Shown here: positions 1 to 5,887 of the stretch, piece after piece | Position numbering within the stretch: the first letter of the stretch is position 1 | How the letters are laid out: each line of letters opens with the position of its first letter | Assembly: GCA_964403785.1 (NCBI GenBank) | Contig: CAYOHM010000099.1 | Span: 1 to 5,887, forward strand | Length of the DNA stretch: 5,887 nucleotides | Direction of reading: 5' to 3' | DNA from: MGBC120314 sp964403785 | Lineage (GTDB): Bacteria > Bacillota > Clostridia > Lachnospirales > Lachnospiraceae | Notes under the pieces: model-generated | What the model was told of the DNA's origin: nothing | Databases searched by the model: none | What the model saw: only the letters and a program-made list of their open reading frames with translations | Translations under genes and position numbers: made by a program

Positions 1-76
1 GCTGCGTGCGAACTCTTAGTGCAAACGTGCCGAATAATCGCACCTATATGCCTGCCGCCGCCTCATTTTTGCAGTT
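1..76 (-). repeat. Partial copy of palindromic MITE/REP-like element (family 1), truncated by the window edge
   Basis: This stretch is the reverse complement of positions 5652-5727, so position n here pairs with 5728-n there. Identity is 57 of 60 over positions 1-60 and falls to about 10 of 16 over 61-76, the outer tip of the terminal arm. The visible part is one arm (about 32-76) plus part of the asymmetric core (1-31). The other arm lies beyond the window. It ends about 20 bases before the ribU ribosome binding site, so it probably lies in the ribU 5' leader or its promoter region. It is called minus because its core reads opposite to the downstream copy. It encodes no recognisable protein; an open frame crossing it runs into ribU in phase but has no translation signal. 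Confidence 0.9.
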
Positions 77-96
77 ACCTATCATTAAAAAGACAC

Positions 97-105
97 AAAA
101 GGAGA
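97..105 (+). promoter_or_regulatory. Ribosome binding site of ribU (AAAAGGAGA)
   Basis: A strong purine-rich Shine-Dalgarno sequence with core GGAG at 101-104 lies 9 bases before the ATG at 114. It fixes the ribU start there. The frame stays open upstream to a GTG at 6, but that part is translated repeat sequence. Confidence 0.88.
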
Positions 106-113
106 AAATTGTT

Positions 114-716
114 ATGAAAAATCGTCAGAGAACCCTAGCGCTAGTGGTAAGCGCAATGCTCAGTGCAGTTGCATTTGTACTTATGTTTGTGGAATTTCCG
201 CTTCCAATGCTGATTCCGAGCTTCGTAAAGATGGACTTTTCCGACCTTCCTGCTTTGCTTGGTGCGTATGCGCTCGGCCCTTGGTACGGCGTGATTATCG
301 AGCTGGTTAAGAATTTGCTGAATATTTTGATAAAAGGTACTTCGAGTGCCTATGTCGGTGAATTATTTAATTTTGCATGCGGAGCAGTATTTTGTCTGGT
401 ATCAGGTTACATTTACAAGTTTAAAAAGACAAGAAAAGGAGCAGTAATTGCAAGTCTGGCAGGCTGTCTTGCCATGGCACTTTTCTCACTCCCGCTTAAT
501 TATTATGTTGTGTATCCTGCATATGTGGTATGCTACGGTCTGCCTATGAATGTGATTATCGGCATGTATCAGGCAATCCTGCCGGCAGCGGATACATTGG
601 TAAAATGCCTTTTGATATTTAATGTACCGTTCACATTTTTTAAGGGACTTTGTGATGCAGCTTTGTGCTTTTTGATATATAAACCGCTTTCAAGAATAAT
701 CAAGAGTTTTGATTAG
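114..716 (+). CDS. ribU: Riboflavin ECF transporter substrate-binding (S) component, RibU/FmnP family
   Basis: A 200-residue, very hydrophobic protein with about six predicted membrane segments, the usual size and form of ECF S-components. It would bind riboflavin at the outer face of the membrane and deliver it through the shared EcfA-A'-T module, which is not encoded here. Family marks: an AxxxA motif in helix 1 (A14/A18), the kind of small-residue face that contacts EcfT; the RibU-like loop KMDFSDLPALLGAYALGP at 39-56; VKNLLN at 65-70; SSAYVGELFNF at 77-87; NYYVVYP at 129-135; and PFTFFKG at 172-178 near the C-terminus. From memory many RibU proteins have PFN-x-x-K at that last site; here the residue is T174 with K177 kept. 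The start at 114 is chosen for its strong ribosome binding site. Such genes are often under an FMN riboswitch, but none is visible, because the sequence directly upstream is repeat element. Another vitamin or flavin-like substrate cannot be fully excluded. Confidence 0.88.
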   Translation: MKNRQRTLALVVSAMLSAVAFVLMFVEFPLPMLIPSFVKMDFSDLPALLGAYALGPWYGVIIELVKNLLNILIKGTSSAYVGELFNFACGAVFCLVSGYIYKFKKTRKGAVIASLAGCLAMALFSLPLNYYVVYPAYVVCYGLPMNVIIGMYQAILPAADTLVKCLLIFNVPFTFFKGLCDAALCFLIYKPLSRIIKSFD

Positions 717-722
717 GAGTGA

Positions 723-913
723 CTTGAATTGATACTTGAGTTTCCGTATTTTTTTGCTTTAAGGTACATATCACAAGGTGATATGATAATTTTGCACAAG
801 AATTGCGATAAGTAAGCTAGCTTACTTTGCGCAATTATCGTGCAAATTGCTTATGAAGCTACGCTTCATAGCACCTTAAAGCAAAAAAATACGGAAACTC
901 GAGCCAACTCAAG
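723..913. repeat. 191-bp long-armed inverted-repeat element with nested hairpins (MITE-like, family 2)
   Basis: Arms 735-765 and 873-903 are complementary over 31 bases with one mismatch, which would be a G-U pair in RNA. Each arm carries a 7-base A or T run. Pairing continues outward, imperfectly, through 723-731 with 905-913 (8 of 9). The interior holds further stems: 767-774 with 778-785 (8 bp, 3-base loop); 791-797 with 840-846; 801-807 with 830-836; a perfect 18-base palindrome at 810-827; and 852-858 with 864-870. There is no plausible coding frame. It fills most of the gap between ribU and the peptidase gene, starting 6 bases after the ribU stop. Neither strand shows a GC-rich stem followed directly by a T run, so it is not a classic intrinsic terminator, though it could still set the 3' end of the ribU message. 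It shares no evident sequence with the family at 1-76 and 5652-5825. Confidence 0.85.
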
Positions 914-916
914 AAC

Positions 917-945
917 TTGATAATATTTCCATTTTGGTGCATAAT
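917..945 (+). promoter_or_regulatory. Predicted sigma-A-type promoter for the peptidase-era-recO operon
   Basis: A -35 box TTGATA at 917-922 and a -10 box CATAAT at 940-945 are separated by the ideal 17 bases. Each differs from consensus (TTGACA, TATAAT) at one position. Transcription would begin near 952, giving a leader of about 80 bases before the peptidase ATG at 1031. The -35 box begins 4 bases outside the inverted-repeat element ending at 913. No operator or riboswitch is recognisable in the leader. This is a pattern match only. Confidence 0.6.
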
Positions 946-1018
946 ACATTTTGGGTGAGTATTGATACTTTACCATGGATGTGTTATGCATTTTTATGTA
1001 TATGCCAAATTTAATTTT

Positions 1019-1023
1019 AGGAG
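1019..1023 (+). promoter_or_regulatory. Ribosome binding site of the M16C peptidase gene (AGGAG)
   Basis: AGGAG lies 7 bases before the ATG at 1031 and decides the start. The same frame is open back to a TTG at 962 and has a further in-frame ATG at 986, but neither has a comparable ribosome binding site and that segment lies in the leader. Confidence 0.85.
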
Positions 1024-1030
1024 AAGTATT

Positions 1031-3946
1031 ATGTCGGTGAATAATCCAAATTACGAGTTACTTGAAGAAAGAAGAATTGAGGACCTTAATTCAAATGGGC
1101 TGATTTTAAAGCATATTAAAAGCGGGGCGAGGATTGTTATTCTTTCAAATGATGATGATAATAAGGTTTTTAATATAGGTTTTAAGACGCCGCCGAGTAA
1201 TGACTGCGGTCTACCTCACATTCTGGAACATTCTGTGCTTTGCGGCTCAAAGAAATATCCTGCGAAGGACCCGTTTGTAGAGCTTTGCAAGGGTTCACTC
1301 AATACATTTTTAAATGCAATGACGTACCCTGATAAGACCGTTTATCCGGTTGCAAGCTGTAATGACGTTGATTTTAAGAATATAGTAGATGTATATATGG
1401 ATGCTGTTTTCAATCCTAACATATACAGCCGTAAGGAAATATTCTGCCAGGAGGGCTGGCATTACGAGCTGGAGAATGAGGAGGGAGAGCTTAAAATCAA
1501 TGGCGTTGTATACAATGAAATGAAGGGAGCTTTTTCGGACCCTGATGATTATCTTTCAAGCCTTATCTTCAGAACGCTTTTTCCTGACAATGAATATGGC
1601 TTTGAGTCGGGCGGAGACCCTAAGAAGATTCCTGAGCTCTCATATCAGGAATTTCTGGATTTTCACAGCAAATACTATCATCCGTCAAACAGCTACATTT
1701 ATCTTTACGGAAATATGGACGTTGAGAGCTATCTTGACTATCTGGACAGGGATTATCTGTGCAATTATGAGGCAAAGTATATTGATTCGGAAATAAAGGA
1801 GCAGAAAGGCTTTGACGCTGTCAGGGATGTTACGCAAAAATATGCAGTGACACAGGAAGAGGGCGTTGAGGATAATGCGTATCTTTCGTATAATCTGGTG
1901 ATAGGCAATGTGCTTGATGATAGGCTCTATCTTGCTATGCAGGTGATTGATTATGCGCTTATTTCGGCACCGGGTGCTGTGCTCAAGCAGGCACTTATTG
2001 ATGCGGGTATGGGAATGGAGGTTTACGGCTCATACGAAAATTCGGTATACCAGCCATTTTACTCAATTGTGGCAAAGGGTGCAAATGAGAACAGAAAGCA
2101 GGAGTTCGTGGATATTATCAGAAATACACTGACGGATATAGCTGCTAACGGTATTGATGAAAAAGCATTTCTTGCCGGAATTAACTATTATGAATTCAAG
2201 TACCGCGAGGCAGATTTCGGTTCATATCCGAAGGGGCTTATGTACGGGCTTCAGGCACTTGATTCATGGCTTTATGACGATATGAAGCCGTTTATGCATA
2301 TTGAATGTAATGATAACTTTAAGTTTCTCAGGGATAATGTAAGCACGGGTTATTTTGAAAACATAATCAAAAAATATCTGATTGACAATACGCATGCTGC
2401 GACAATCACTCTTATTCCGGAGATTGACCTTACCGCAAAGGATGATGATAGGCTGAGAGAAAAGCTTGCATTATACAAGGAAACGCTTACGGCTGATGAG
2501 AGGAAGCTTATCGTGGATAACACGAAGCATTTGAAGCAGTATCAGGATGAACCTTCTACGCAGGCAGAGCTTGAGACAATCCCTATGCTAAAGCGTGAGG
2601 ATATAGGAAAAGAATCACAGCCGCTATATATTGACAAGAGGAAAGCATCCGGCGTTGATGTGATTTTCAGCAATCTTTTTACAAACCAGATTGCATACAT
2701 CAATATGAGTTTTAACTGTAATAAGGTTCCGGAGCGTCTGATGAAGTATGTCGGGCTGCTCAGGAGTATTCTTGGGGTTATTGATACTGAAAATTACAAA
2801 TATGCCGACCTCTTTAATGAAATAAACATAAACAGCGGCGGAATTGTTACGGGCTCTAATATTTATACCAATGATAAGGTGCTTTCGGAGTATCAGGTCA
2901 GATATGAGGTGAAGTCAAAGGCACTTTATGATAAAATTGATTTCGTACTTGATATGATGCTCGAGATAATTTATAAATCCAAATTCAATGATTATAAGCG
3001 TATCAAGGAAATTCTTGATGAGGTGAAGTCACGTCTTCAGTCGAGAATTACCGGAGCAGGTCATGTGGCAGCAATAAGCGAGGTTATGGGACAGTTCTCA
3101 CCTTCGGTATATTACAGTAACCTTACAACGGGAATCGAGTATTACAGGTTTGTGGATGATTTGGTAAATCATTTTGATGAGCGCAGGGAAGAAATCAGAG
3201 CTTCGCTTGAAGAACTCACAAAATTAATATTTGACAGAAATAACCTTTTGGTAAACGTCACAATGGATGAGGCAGGTTATGAGATATTTGAGGATAAATT
3301 CTCAAAATTTGTTTCTAAGCTATATAATGAGAATCTGGAAACCTGTGAGCGTGAATATACGCCTAACAGGAGAAAAATCGGTTATATGACCTCCTCACAG
3401 GTGAACTATGTTGCCAGATGCGGCAATTATCTTAAGGCAGGCTATGAGTACACGGGTGCCTTCAAGATTCTTAAGGTTATCTTCGGCTATGATTATCTGT
3501 GGGTTAACATCAGGGTTAAGGGCGGTGCCTACGGCTGTATGAGTGGCTTCTATAAGAACGGGGACAGCTATCTTGTTTCGTACAGGGACCCTAATCTTAA
3601 GGAAACAAACGAAGTATACGAGAATTCAGTGGAGTATATAAGAAACTTTTCAGTAAGTGACAGGGATATGACTAAGTATGTTATCGGAACAATCGGGGAT
3701 ATGGATATGCCGATGAATCCGCAGGCTAAGGGTAATCGTTCATTTTCTGCATATCTTAGCGATGTGACATATGAGGATATTCAGAAGGACAGAATGGAGG
3801 TAATAAATGCCTCTGCCAATGATATCAGAAATCTCTGGGCACCTCTCAAGGCAGTATTGGAGGACGGATATTTTGGAGTGATAGGCAACGCACAGAATAT
3901 TGCGGATAACAAGGATATGTTTGATGAAACGGAGAATTTATTCTAA
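1031..3946 (+). CDS. M16C family zinc metallopeptidase (PreP/Cym1-like, insulinase superfamily)
   Basis: A 971-residue protein, the usual size for PreP-type peptidases, in which two homologous halves close as a clamshell round peptides. The inverted zinc motif HxxEH is at residues 63-67 (HILEH): H63 and H67 bind zinc and E66 is the catalytic base. The third zinc ligand is most likely E163 in VVYNEMKG. The C-terminal half has RVKGGAYG with R828 and Y834, matching the Arg/Tyr pair six residues apart that PreP uses to hold substrate. All active-site elements are therefore present. The middle of the chain should be the helical M16C-associated linker. No signal peptide or membrane segment is seen, so it is probably cytosolic and degrades short peptides, perhaps spent signal peptides; the natural substrate is unknown. 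It is first in a likely operon, with its own promoter upstream and era 3 bases downstream. Lachnospiraceae and relatives carry such genes, usually annotated only as insulinase family protein. Confidence 0.93.
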   Translation: MSVNNPNYELLEERRIEDLNSNGLILKHIKSGARIVILSNDDDNKVFNIGFKTPPSNDCGLPHILEHSVLCGSKKYPAKDPFVELCKGSLNTFLNAMTYPDKTVYPVASCNDVDFKNIVDVYMDAVFNPNIYSRKEIFCQEGWHYELENEEGELKINGVVYNEMKGAFSDPDDYLSSLIFRTLFPDNEYGFESGGDPKKIPELSYQEFLDFHSKYYHPSNSYIYLYGNMDVESYLDYLDRDYLCNYEAKYIDSEIKEQKGFDAVRDVTQKYAVTQEEGVEDNAYLSYNLVIGNVLDDRLYLAMQVIDYALISAPGAVLKQALIDAGMGMEVYGSYENSVYQPFYSIVAKGANENRKQEFVDIIRNTLTDIAANGIDEKAFLAGINYYEFKYREADFGSYPKGLMYGLQALDSWLYDDMKPFMHIECNDNFKFLRDNVSTGYFENIIKKYLIDNTHAATITLIPEIDLTAKDDDRLREKLALYKETLTADERKLIVDNTKHLKQYQDEPSTQAELETIPMLKREDIGKESQPLYIDKRKASGVDVIFSNLFTNQIAYINMSFNCNKVPERLMKYVGLLRSILGVIDTENYKYADLFNEININSGGIVTGSNIYTNDKVLSEYQVRYEVKSKALYDKIDFVLDMMLEIIYKSKFNDYKRIKEILDEVKSRLQSRITGAGHVAAISEVMGQFSPSVYYSNLTTGIEYYRFVDDLVNHFDERREEIRASLEELTKLIFDRNNLLVNVTMDEAGYEIFEDKFSKFVSKLYNENLETCEREYTPNRRKIGYMTSSQVNYVARCGNYLKAGYEYTGAFKILKVIFGYDYLWVNIRVKGGAYGCMSGFYKNGDSYLVSYRDPNLKETNEVYENSVEYIRNFSVSDRDMTKYVIGTIGDMDMPMNPQAKGNRSFSAYLSDVTYEDIQKDRMEVINASANDIRNLWAPLKAVLEDGYFGVIGNAQNIADNKDMFDETENLF

Positions 3947-3949
3947 TCT

Positions 3950-4876
3950 ATGGAAAATATACAGAATAAAAATTTTAAAACAGGCTTTGTAACAATCATC
4001 GGAAGGCCGAATGTGGGAAAAAGCACATTGATGAACAGGCTTATCGGGCAGAAGGTAGCTATTACCTCCAATAAGCCGCAGACTACGCGAAATAAAATAA
4101 AAACCGTTTACACTGATGAAAACGGGCAGATTATTTTTGTTGATACGCCGGGAATCCATAAGGCTAAGAATAAGCTGGGTGATTATATGGTAAATGTGGC
4201 ACAGCGTACCATAACTGAGGTTGATGTGATTTTGTGGCTTGTGGAGCCGACAACATATATAGGTGCAGGTGAACAGCATATCGTAAACCAGTTAAAACAG
4301 ACAAAAACGCCTGTAATTCTTGTCATTAACAAGATTGATACGATCAAAAAGGAAGAGGTATTAAAATTTATTGCGGCGTACAAGGATTTGATGGATTTTG
4401 CTGAAATCGTACCAGTATCCGCCAGAACCGGAAATAATACGGATGAGCTCATAAAGTCCATTTACAAATATCTTCCGTACGGACCGATGTATTATGATGA
4501 GGATACCTTAACCGACCAGCCAATGCGACAGATTGTGGCTGAGTTAATACGGGAAAAGGCGCTTCATGCACTTGATGAGGAAGTTCCGCACGGCATAGCG
4601 GTAACTGTTGAACGTATGAAAGAGCGTCCTGACGGGAAAATGGTTGATATTGACGCAACCATAATCTGTGAGAGAGAGTCACATAAGGGAATCATCATCG
4701 GCAAACAGGGTGCAATGCTTAAGAAAATCGGCAGCAATGCCCGCTATGAGATAGAAAAAACAATGGAGCAGAAAGTGAATTTAAAGCTCTGGGTTAAGGT
4801 GCGCAAGGAATGGCGCGACAATGATGTGATGATTAAGAATTTTGGGTATGATGAGAAAAAGGAATTCGAGTTATAA
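3950..4876 (+). CDS. era: GTPase Era, 30S ribosomal subunit assembly factor
   Basis: A 308-residue protein of normal Era length with a GTPase domain followed by a C-terminal KH domain. G1 is GRPNVGKS at 18-25, G2 includes T45/T46 in KPQTTRN, G3 is DTPG at 65-68, G4 is NKID at 127-130 and G5 is VSAR at 156-159. The KH domain carries the RNA-binding GxxG loop as GKQG at 251-254, in the Era-typical setting HKGIIIGKQGAMLKKIG. Era binds near the 3' end of 16S rRNA and promotes maturation of the small subunit, in the cytosol and at the membrane surface. The ATG lies 3 bases after the peptidase stop. The nearest Shine-Dalgarno-like GGAG (3931-3934) is 15 bases away, rather far, so translation may depend on coupling to the peptidase gene. 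The N-terminus fits clostridial Era proteins, so the start is secure. Adjacency to recO is a common arrangement. Confidence 0.97.
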   Translation: MENIQNKNFKTGFVTIIGRPNVGKSTLMNRLIGQKVAITSNKPQTTRNKIKTVYTDENGQIIFVDTPGIHKAKNKLGDYMVNVAQRTITEVDVILWLVEPTTYIGAGEQHIVNQLKQTKTPVILVINKIDTIKKEEVLKFIAAYKDLMDFAEIVPVSARTGNNTDELIKSIYKYLPYGPMYYDEDTLTDQPMRQIVAELIREKALHALDEEVPHGIAVTVERMKERPDGKMVDIDATIICERESHKGIIIGKQGAMLKKIGSNARYEIEKTMEQKVNLKLWVKVRKEWRDNDVMIKNFGYDEKKEFEL

Positions 4877-4887
4877 ACCGGAATGTG

Positions 4888-4893
4888 AAAGGA
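4888..4893 (+). promoter_or_regulatory. Ribosome binding site favouring the GTG start of recO (AAAGGA)
   Basis: AAAGGA lies 9 bases before the GTG at 4903. The alternative GTG at 4885 is preceded only by a weak CCGGA, and the ATG at 4918 by nothing convincing. Starting at 4903 also gives an N-terminus (MGDVIMATGMV) that fits the RecO family best. Confidence 0.6.
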
Positions 4894-4902
4894 AAAGCGG
4901 GC

Positions 4903-5649
4903 GTGGGCGATGTGATTATGGCAACAGGTATGGTAATTTCGTCCATGCCTGTTAATGATTATGATAAAAGGGTTGTCCTGTTAACCAAGGAAAGAGGCAA
5001 AATCAGTGCCTTTGCCAAGGGAGCAAGAAGAATGAACAGCCCGCTTATGGGATGCACTAATCCCTTTTGCTTAGGTACCTTTAAGCTTTATGAGGGAAGG
5101 ACCTCGTATAATATTCAAAGTGCAGACATTGATAATTATTTTCAGGAAATTTCAACGGATATTGACTGCGTGTATTATGGAATTTATTTTATGGAGCTGG
5201 CGGATTATTATTCCTATGAGAATATTGATGCCTCCAGAGAACTGAATCTTTTATATGCGGCCTTTAGGGCGCTCAAGAAGGAGGCAATTCCAAATAAGCT
5301 GGTGCGATATATATTTGAACTGAAGATGATGGTGCTTCACGGAACTTATCCGCAGTGCTTTGAATGTGAGGAATGTAAAAAAGAAGACGGACTGAAATAC
5401 TTTAGTGCGTCCAAGGGTGCGGTTTATTGCGGTGAATGTGTACATAATGCGACGGATGCAATAGAAATCAGCCAGTCCACGCTATATGCACTGCAATATA
5501 TAATAACAACGCCAATTGCAAAGCTATTTACATTTACGGTGACACAGGAGGTGCTTGTTGAACTGCGTATGATTATGGGCAGGCTTGCGCTTCTTACGAT
5601 GGATAAGAAGCTGAAGTCACTGGAAATGCTTGAACTTATGGAACAATAG
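4903..5649 (+). CDS. recO: DNA repair protein RecO
   Basis: RecO of the RecFOR pathway, which with RecR loads RecA onto SSB-coated single-stranded DNA and anneals strands during gap and break repair. With the start chosen here it has 248 residues, normal for the family. The N-terminal OB-fold begins with ATGMVISSMPVNDYDKRVVL and continues through LTKERGKISAFAKGARR, the typical RecO signature. The C-terminal helical domain contains a four-cysteine zinc site, CxxC at 155/158 and CxxC at 176/179, plus an extra cysteine at 152. The gene follows era by 26 bases and is probably co-transcribed with it. The start is less certain than the identity: GTG at 4885 (254 residues) and ATG at 4918 (243 residues) are alternatives, and 4903 is preferred because of AAAGGA at 4888-4893. 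The stop lies just 2 bases before an inverted-repeat element. Confidence 0.92.
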   Translation: MGDVIMATGMVISSMPVNDYDKRVVLLTKERGKISAFAKGARRMNSPLMGCTNPFCLGTFKLYEGRTSYNIQSADIDNYFQEISTDIDCVYYGIYFMELADYYSYENIDASRELNLLYAAFRALKKEAIPNKLVRYIFELKMMVLHGTYPQCFECEECKKEDGLKYFSASKGAVYCGECVHNATDAIEISQSTLYALQYIITTPIAKLFTFTVTQEVLVELRMIMGRLALLTMDKKLKSLEMLELMEQ

Positions 5650-5651
5650 GA

Positions 5652-5825
5652 GATTGCGAAATTACGGCGGGTGCAGGCATATAGGTGCGATTATGCGGCA
5701 CGTTTGCACTAAGAGTTCGCACGCAGCGGTACATAAGGCAGCAAAACACGCTGCCTAAGTGCCGGCGGCGAACAATTACTGCATAATCGCACCTATATGC
5801 CTGCACCCGCCTTAGTTTCACAATC
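5652..5825 (+). repeat. Complete 174-bp palindromic MITE/REP-like element (family 1)
   Basis: Terminal arms 5652-5696 and 5781-5825 are reverse complements over 45 bases with only 3 mismatches, all in the outermost 14 bases. Inner arm sequence includes GCACCTATATGCCTGC and its complement. The core of about 84 bases contains further stems: 5715-5720 with 5768-5773 and a central hairpin 5737-5742 with 5750-5755 (GGCAGC/GCTGCC, 7-base loop). The left half reappears inverted at 1-76, so this is a multi-copy element. It encodes no credible protein and no transposase, so it would be mobilised in trans if it is mobile. No clear target-site duplication is visible at its ends. Starting 2 bases after the recO stop, it would form a very stable structure at the 3' end of the operon message and may protect it or impede read-through. 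It lacks the T run of an intrinsic terminator. Confidence 0.92.
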
Positions 5826-5887
5826 AGCTGTTAAATATCTCTTATAAACAGAAATCTAGCATAAATATAACAAAAAGTCTATGCTTT
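5826..5887. other. AT-rich intergenic tail, no gene seen
   Basis: Sixty-two AT-rich bases follow the repeat. A weak stem, AGCATA at 5858-5863 with TATGCT at 5880-5885, is followed by T residues and cut by the window edge. It could be the start of a terminator or of a leader for a downstream gene, but the stem is too AT-rich and the context too short to decide. No coding start or strong promoter is supportable. Confidence 0.4.

Noticed and set aside
735..765. Intrinsic terminator for ribU based on the T run at 748-755
   Set aside because: No stable GC-rich stem directly precedes the T run. The run is itself part of the long arm pairing with 873-903.
723..913. CRISPR array or tRNA-like gene in the gap
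   Set aside because: There are no regularly spaced direct repeats. The hairpins lack the conserved T-loop and D-loop bases of a tRNA, and the structure is explained by nested inverted repeats.
962..1030. N-terminal extension of the peptidase from a TTG at 962
   Set aside because: The 23 extra codons overlap the leader just behind the predicted promoter and have no ribosome binding site. The ATG at 1031 has AGGAG at the right distance.
1545..1796. Plus-strand open frames inside the peptidase gene (also 1947-2132)
   Set aside because: They are out-of-frame shadows within the intact M16C coding sequence, without start signals of their own.
3938..4279. 113-codon minus-strand open frame opposite era, with others at 4183-4461 and 4449-4682
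   Set aside because: They lie antisense to a clearly real, full-length era gene, resemble no family and are shadows of its codon pattern.
5636..5821. 61-codon open frame on the minus strand downstream of recO
   Set aside because: It lies almost wholly inside the inverted-repeat element and shares its peptide with the other repeat copy. It has no ribosome binding site and no protein-like character.
5858..5887. Terminator or attenuator hairpin at the window end
   Set aside because: The 6-bp stem is AT-rich with a 16-base loop, and the following T run is cut off by the window edge, so it cannot be supported.

Overview
The window looks like a stretch of housekeeping chromosome from a low-to-moderate GC Gram-positive anaerobe, most likely a Clostridia member of the family Lachnospiraceae (Butyrivibrio/Roseburia/Eubacterium-like). 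The basis is inference from protein character: a RibU-type ECF transporter S-component, a PreP-like M16C peptidase directly upstream of era and recO, clostridial-style Era and RecO sequences, and strong AGGAG ribosome binding sites. All four genes lie on the + strand. No phage, transposase, CRISPR, tRNA or rRNA sequence is visible.

Layout: positions 1-76 are the cut-off end of a repeat element (family 1). A riboflavin transporter substrate-binding gene (ribU, 114-716) follows. Positions 717-1030 hold no gene. They carry a 191-bp element with long inverted arms and several nested hairpins (family 2, 723-913), then a good sigma-A-type promoter (917-945) and an untranslated leader. Next come a 971-residue zinc metallopeptidase (1031-3946), era (3950-4876) and recO (4903-5649), packed with gaps of 3 and 26 bases and probably forming one operon from the 917-945 promoter. 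Two bases after the recO stop lies a complete 174-bp copy of family 1 (5652-5825), inverted relative to the copy at the window start. The last 62 bases are AT-rich and hold no supportable gene.

Functionally, RibU captures riboflavin for import with the shared ECF energising module, which is not encoded here. The peptidase would degrade short peptides in the cytosol, Era assists 30S ribosome maturation, and RecO acts in RecFOR recombinational repair. The last three are probably co-transcribed, but the sequence shows no single shared pathway.

The unusual content lies between the genes. Two unrelated families of short, non-coding, strongly palindromic elements sit at gene boundaries: in the ribU leader, between ribU and the peptidase promoter, and right behind recO. 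They have the architecture of MITE/REP-like elements and would form long structured RNAs if transcribed. I see no evidence of a new protein-based system here.
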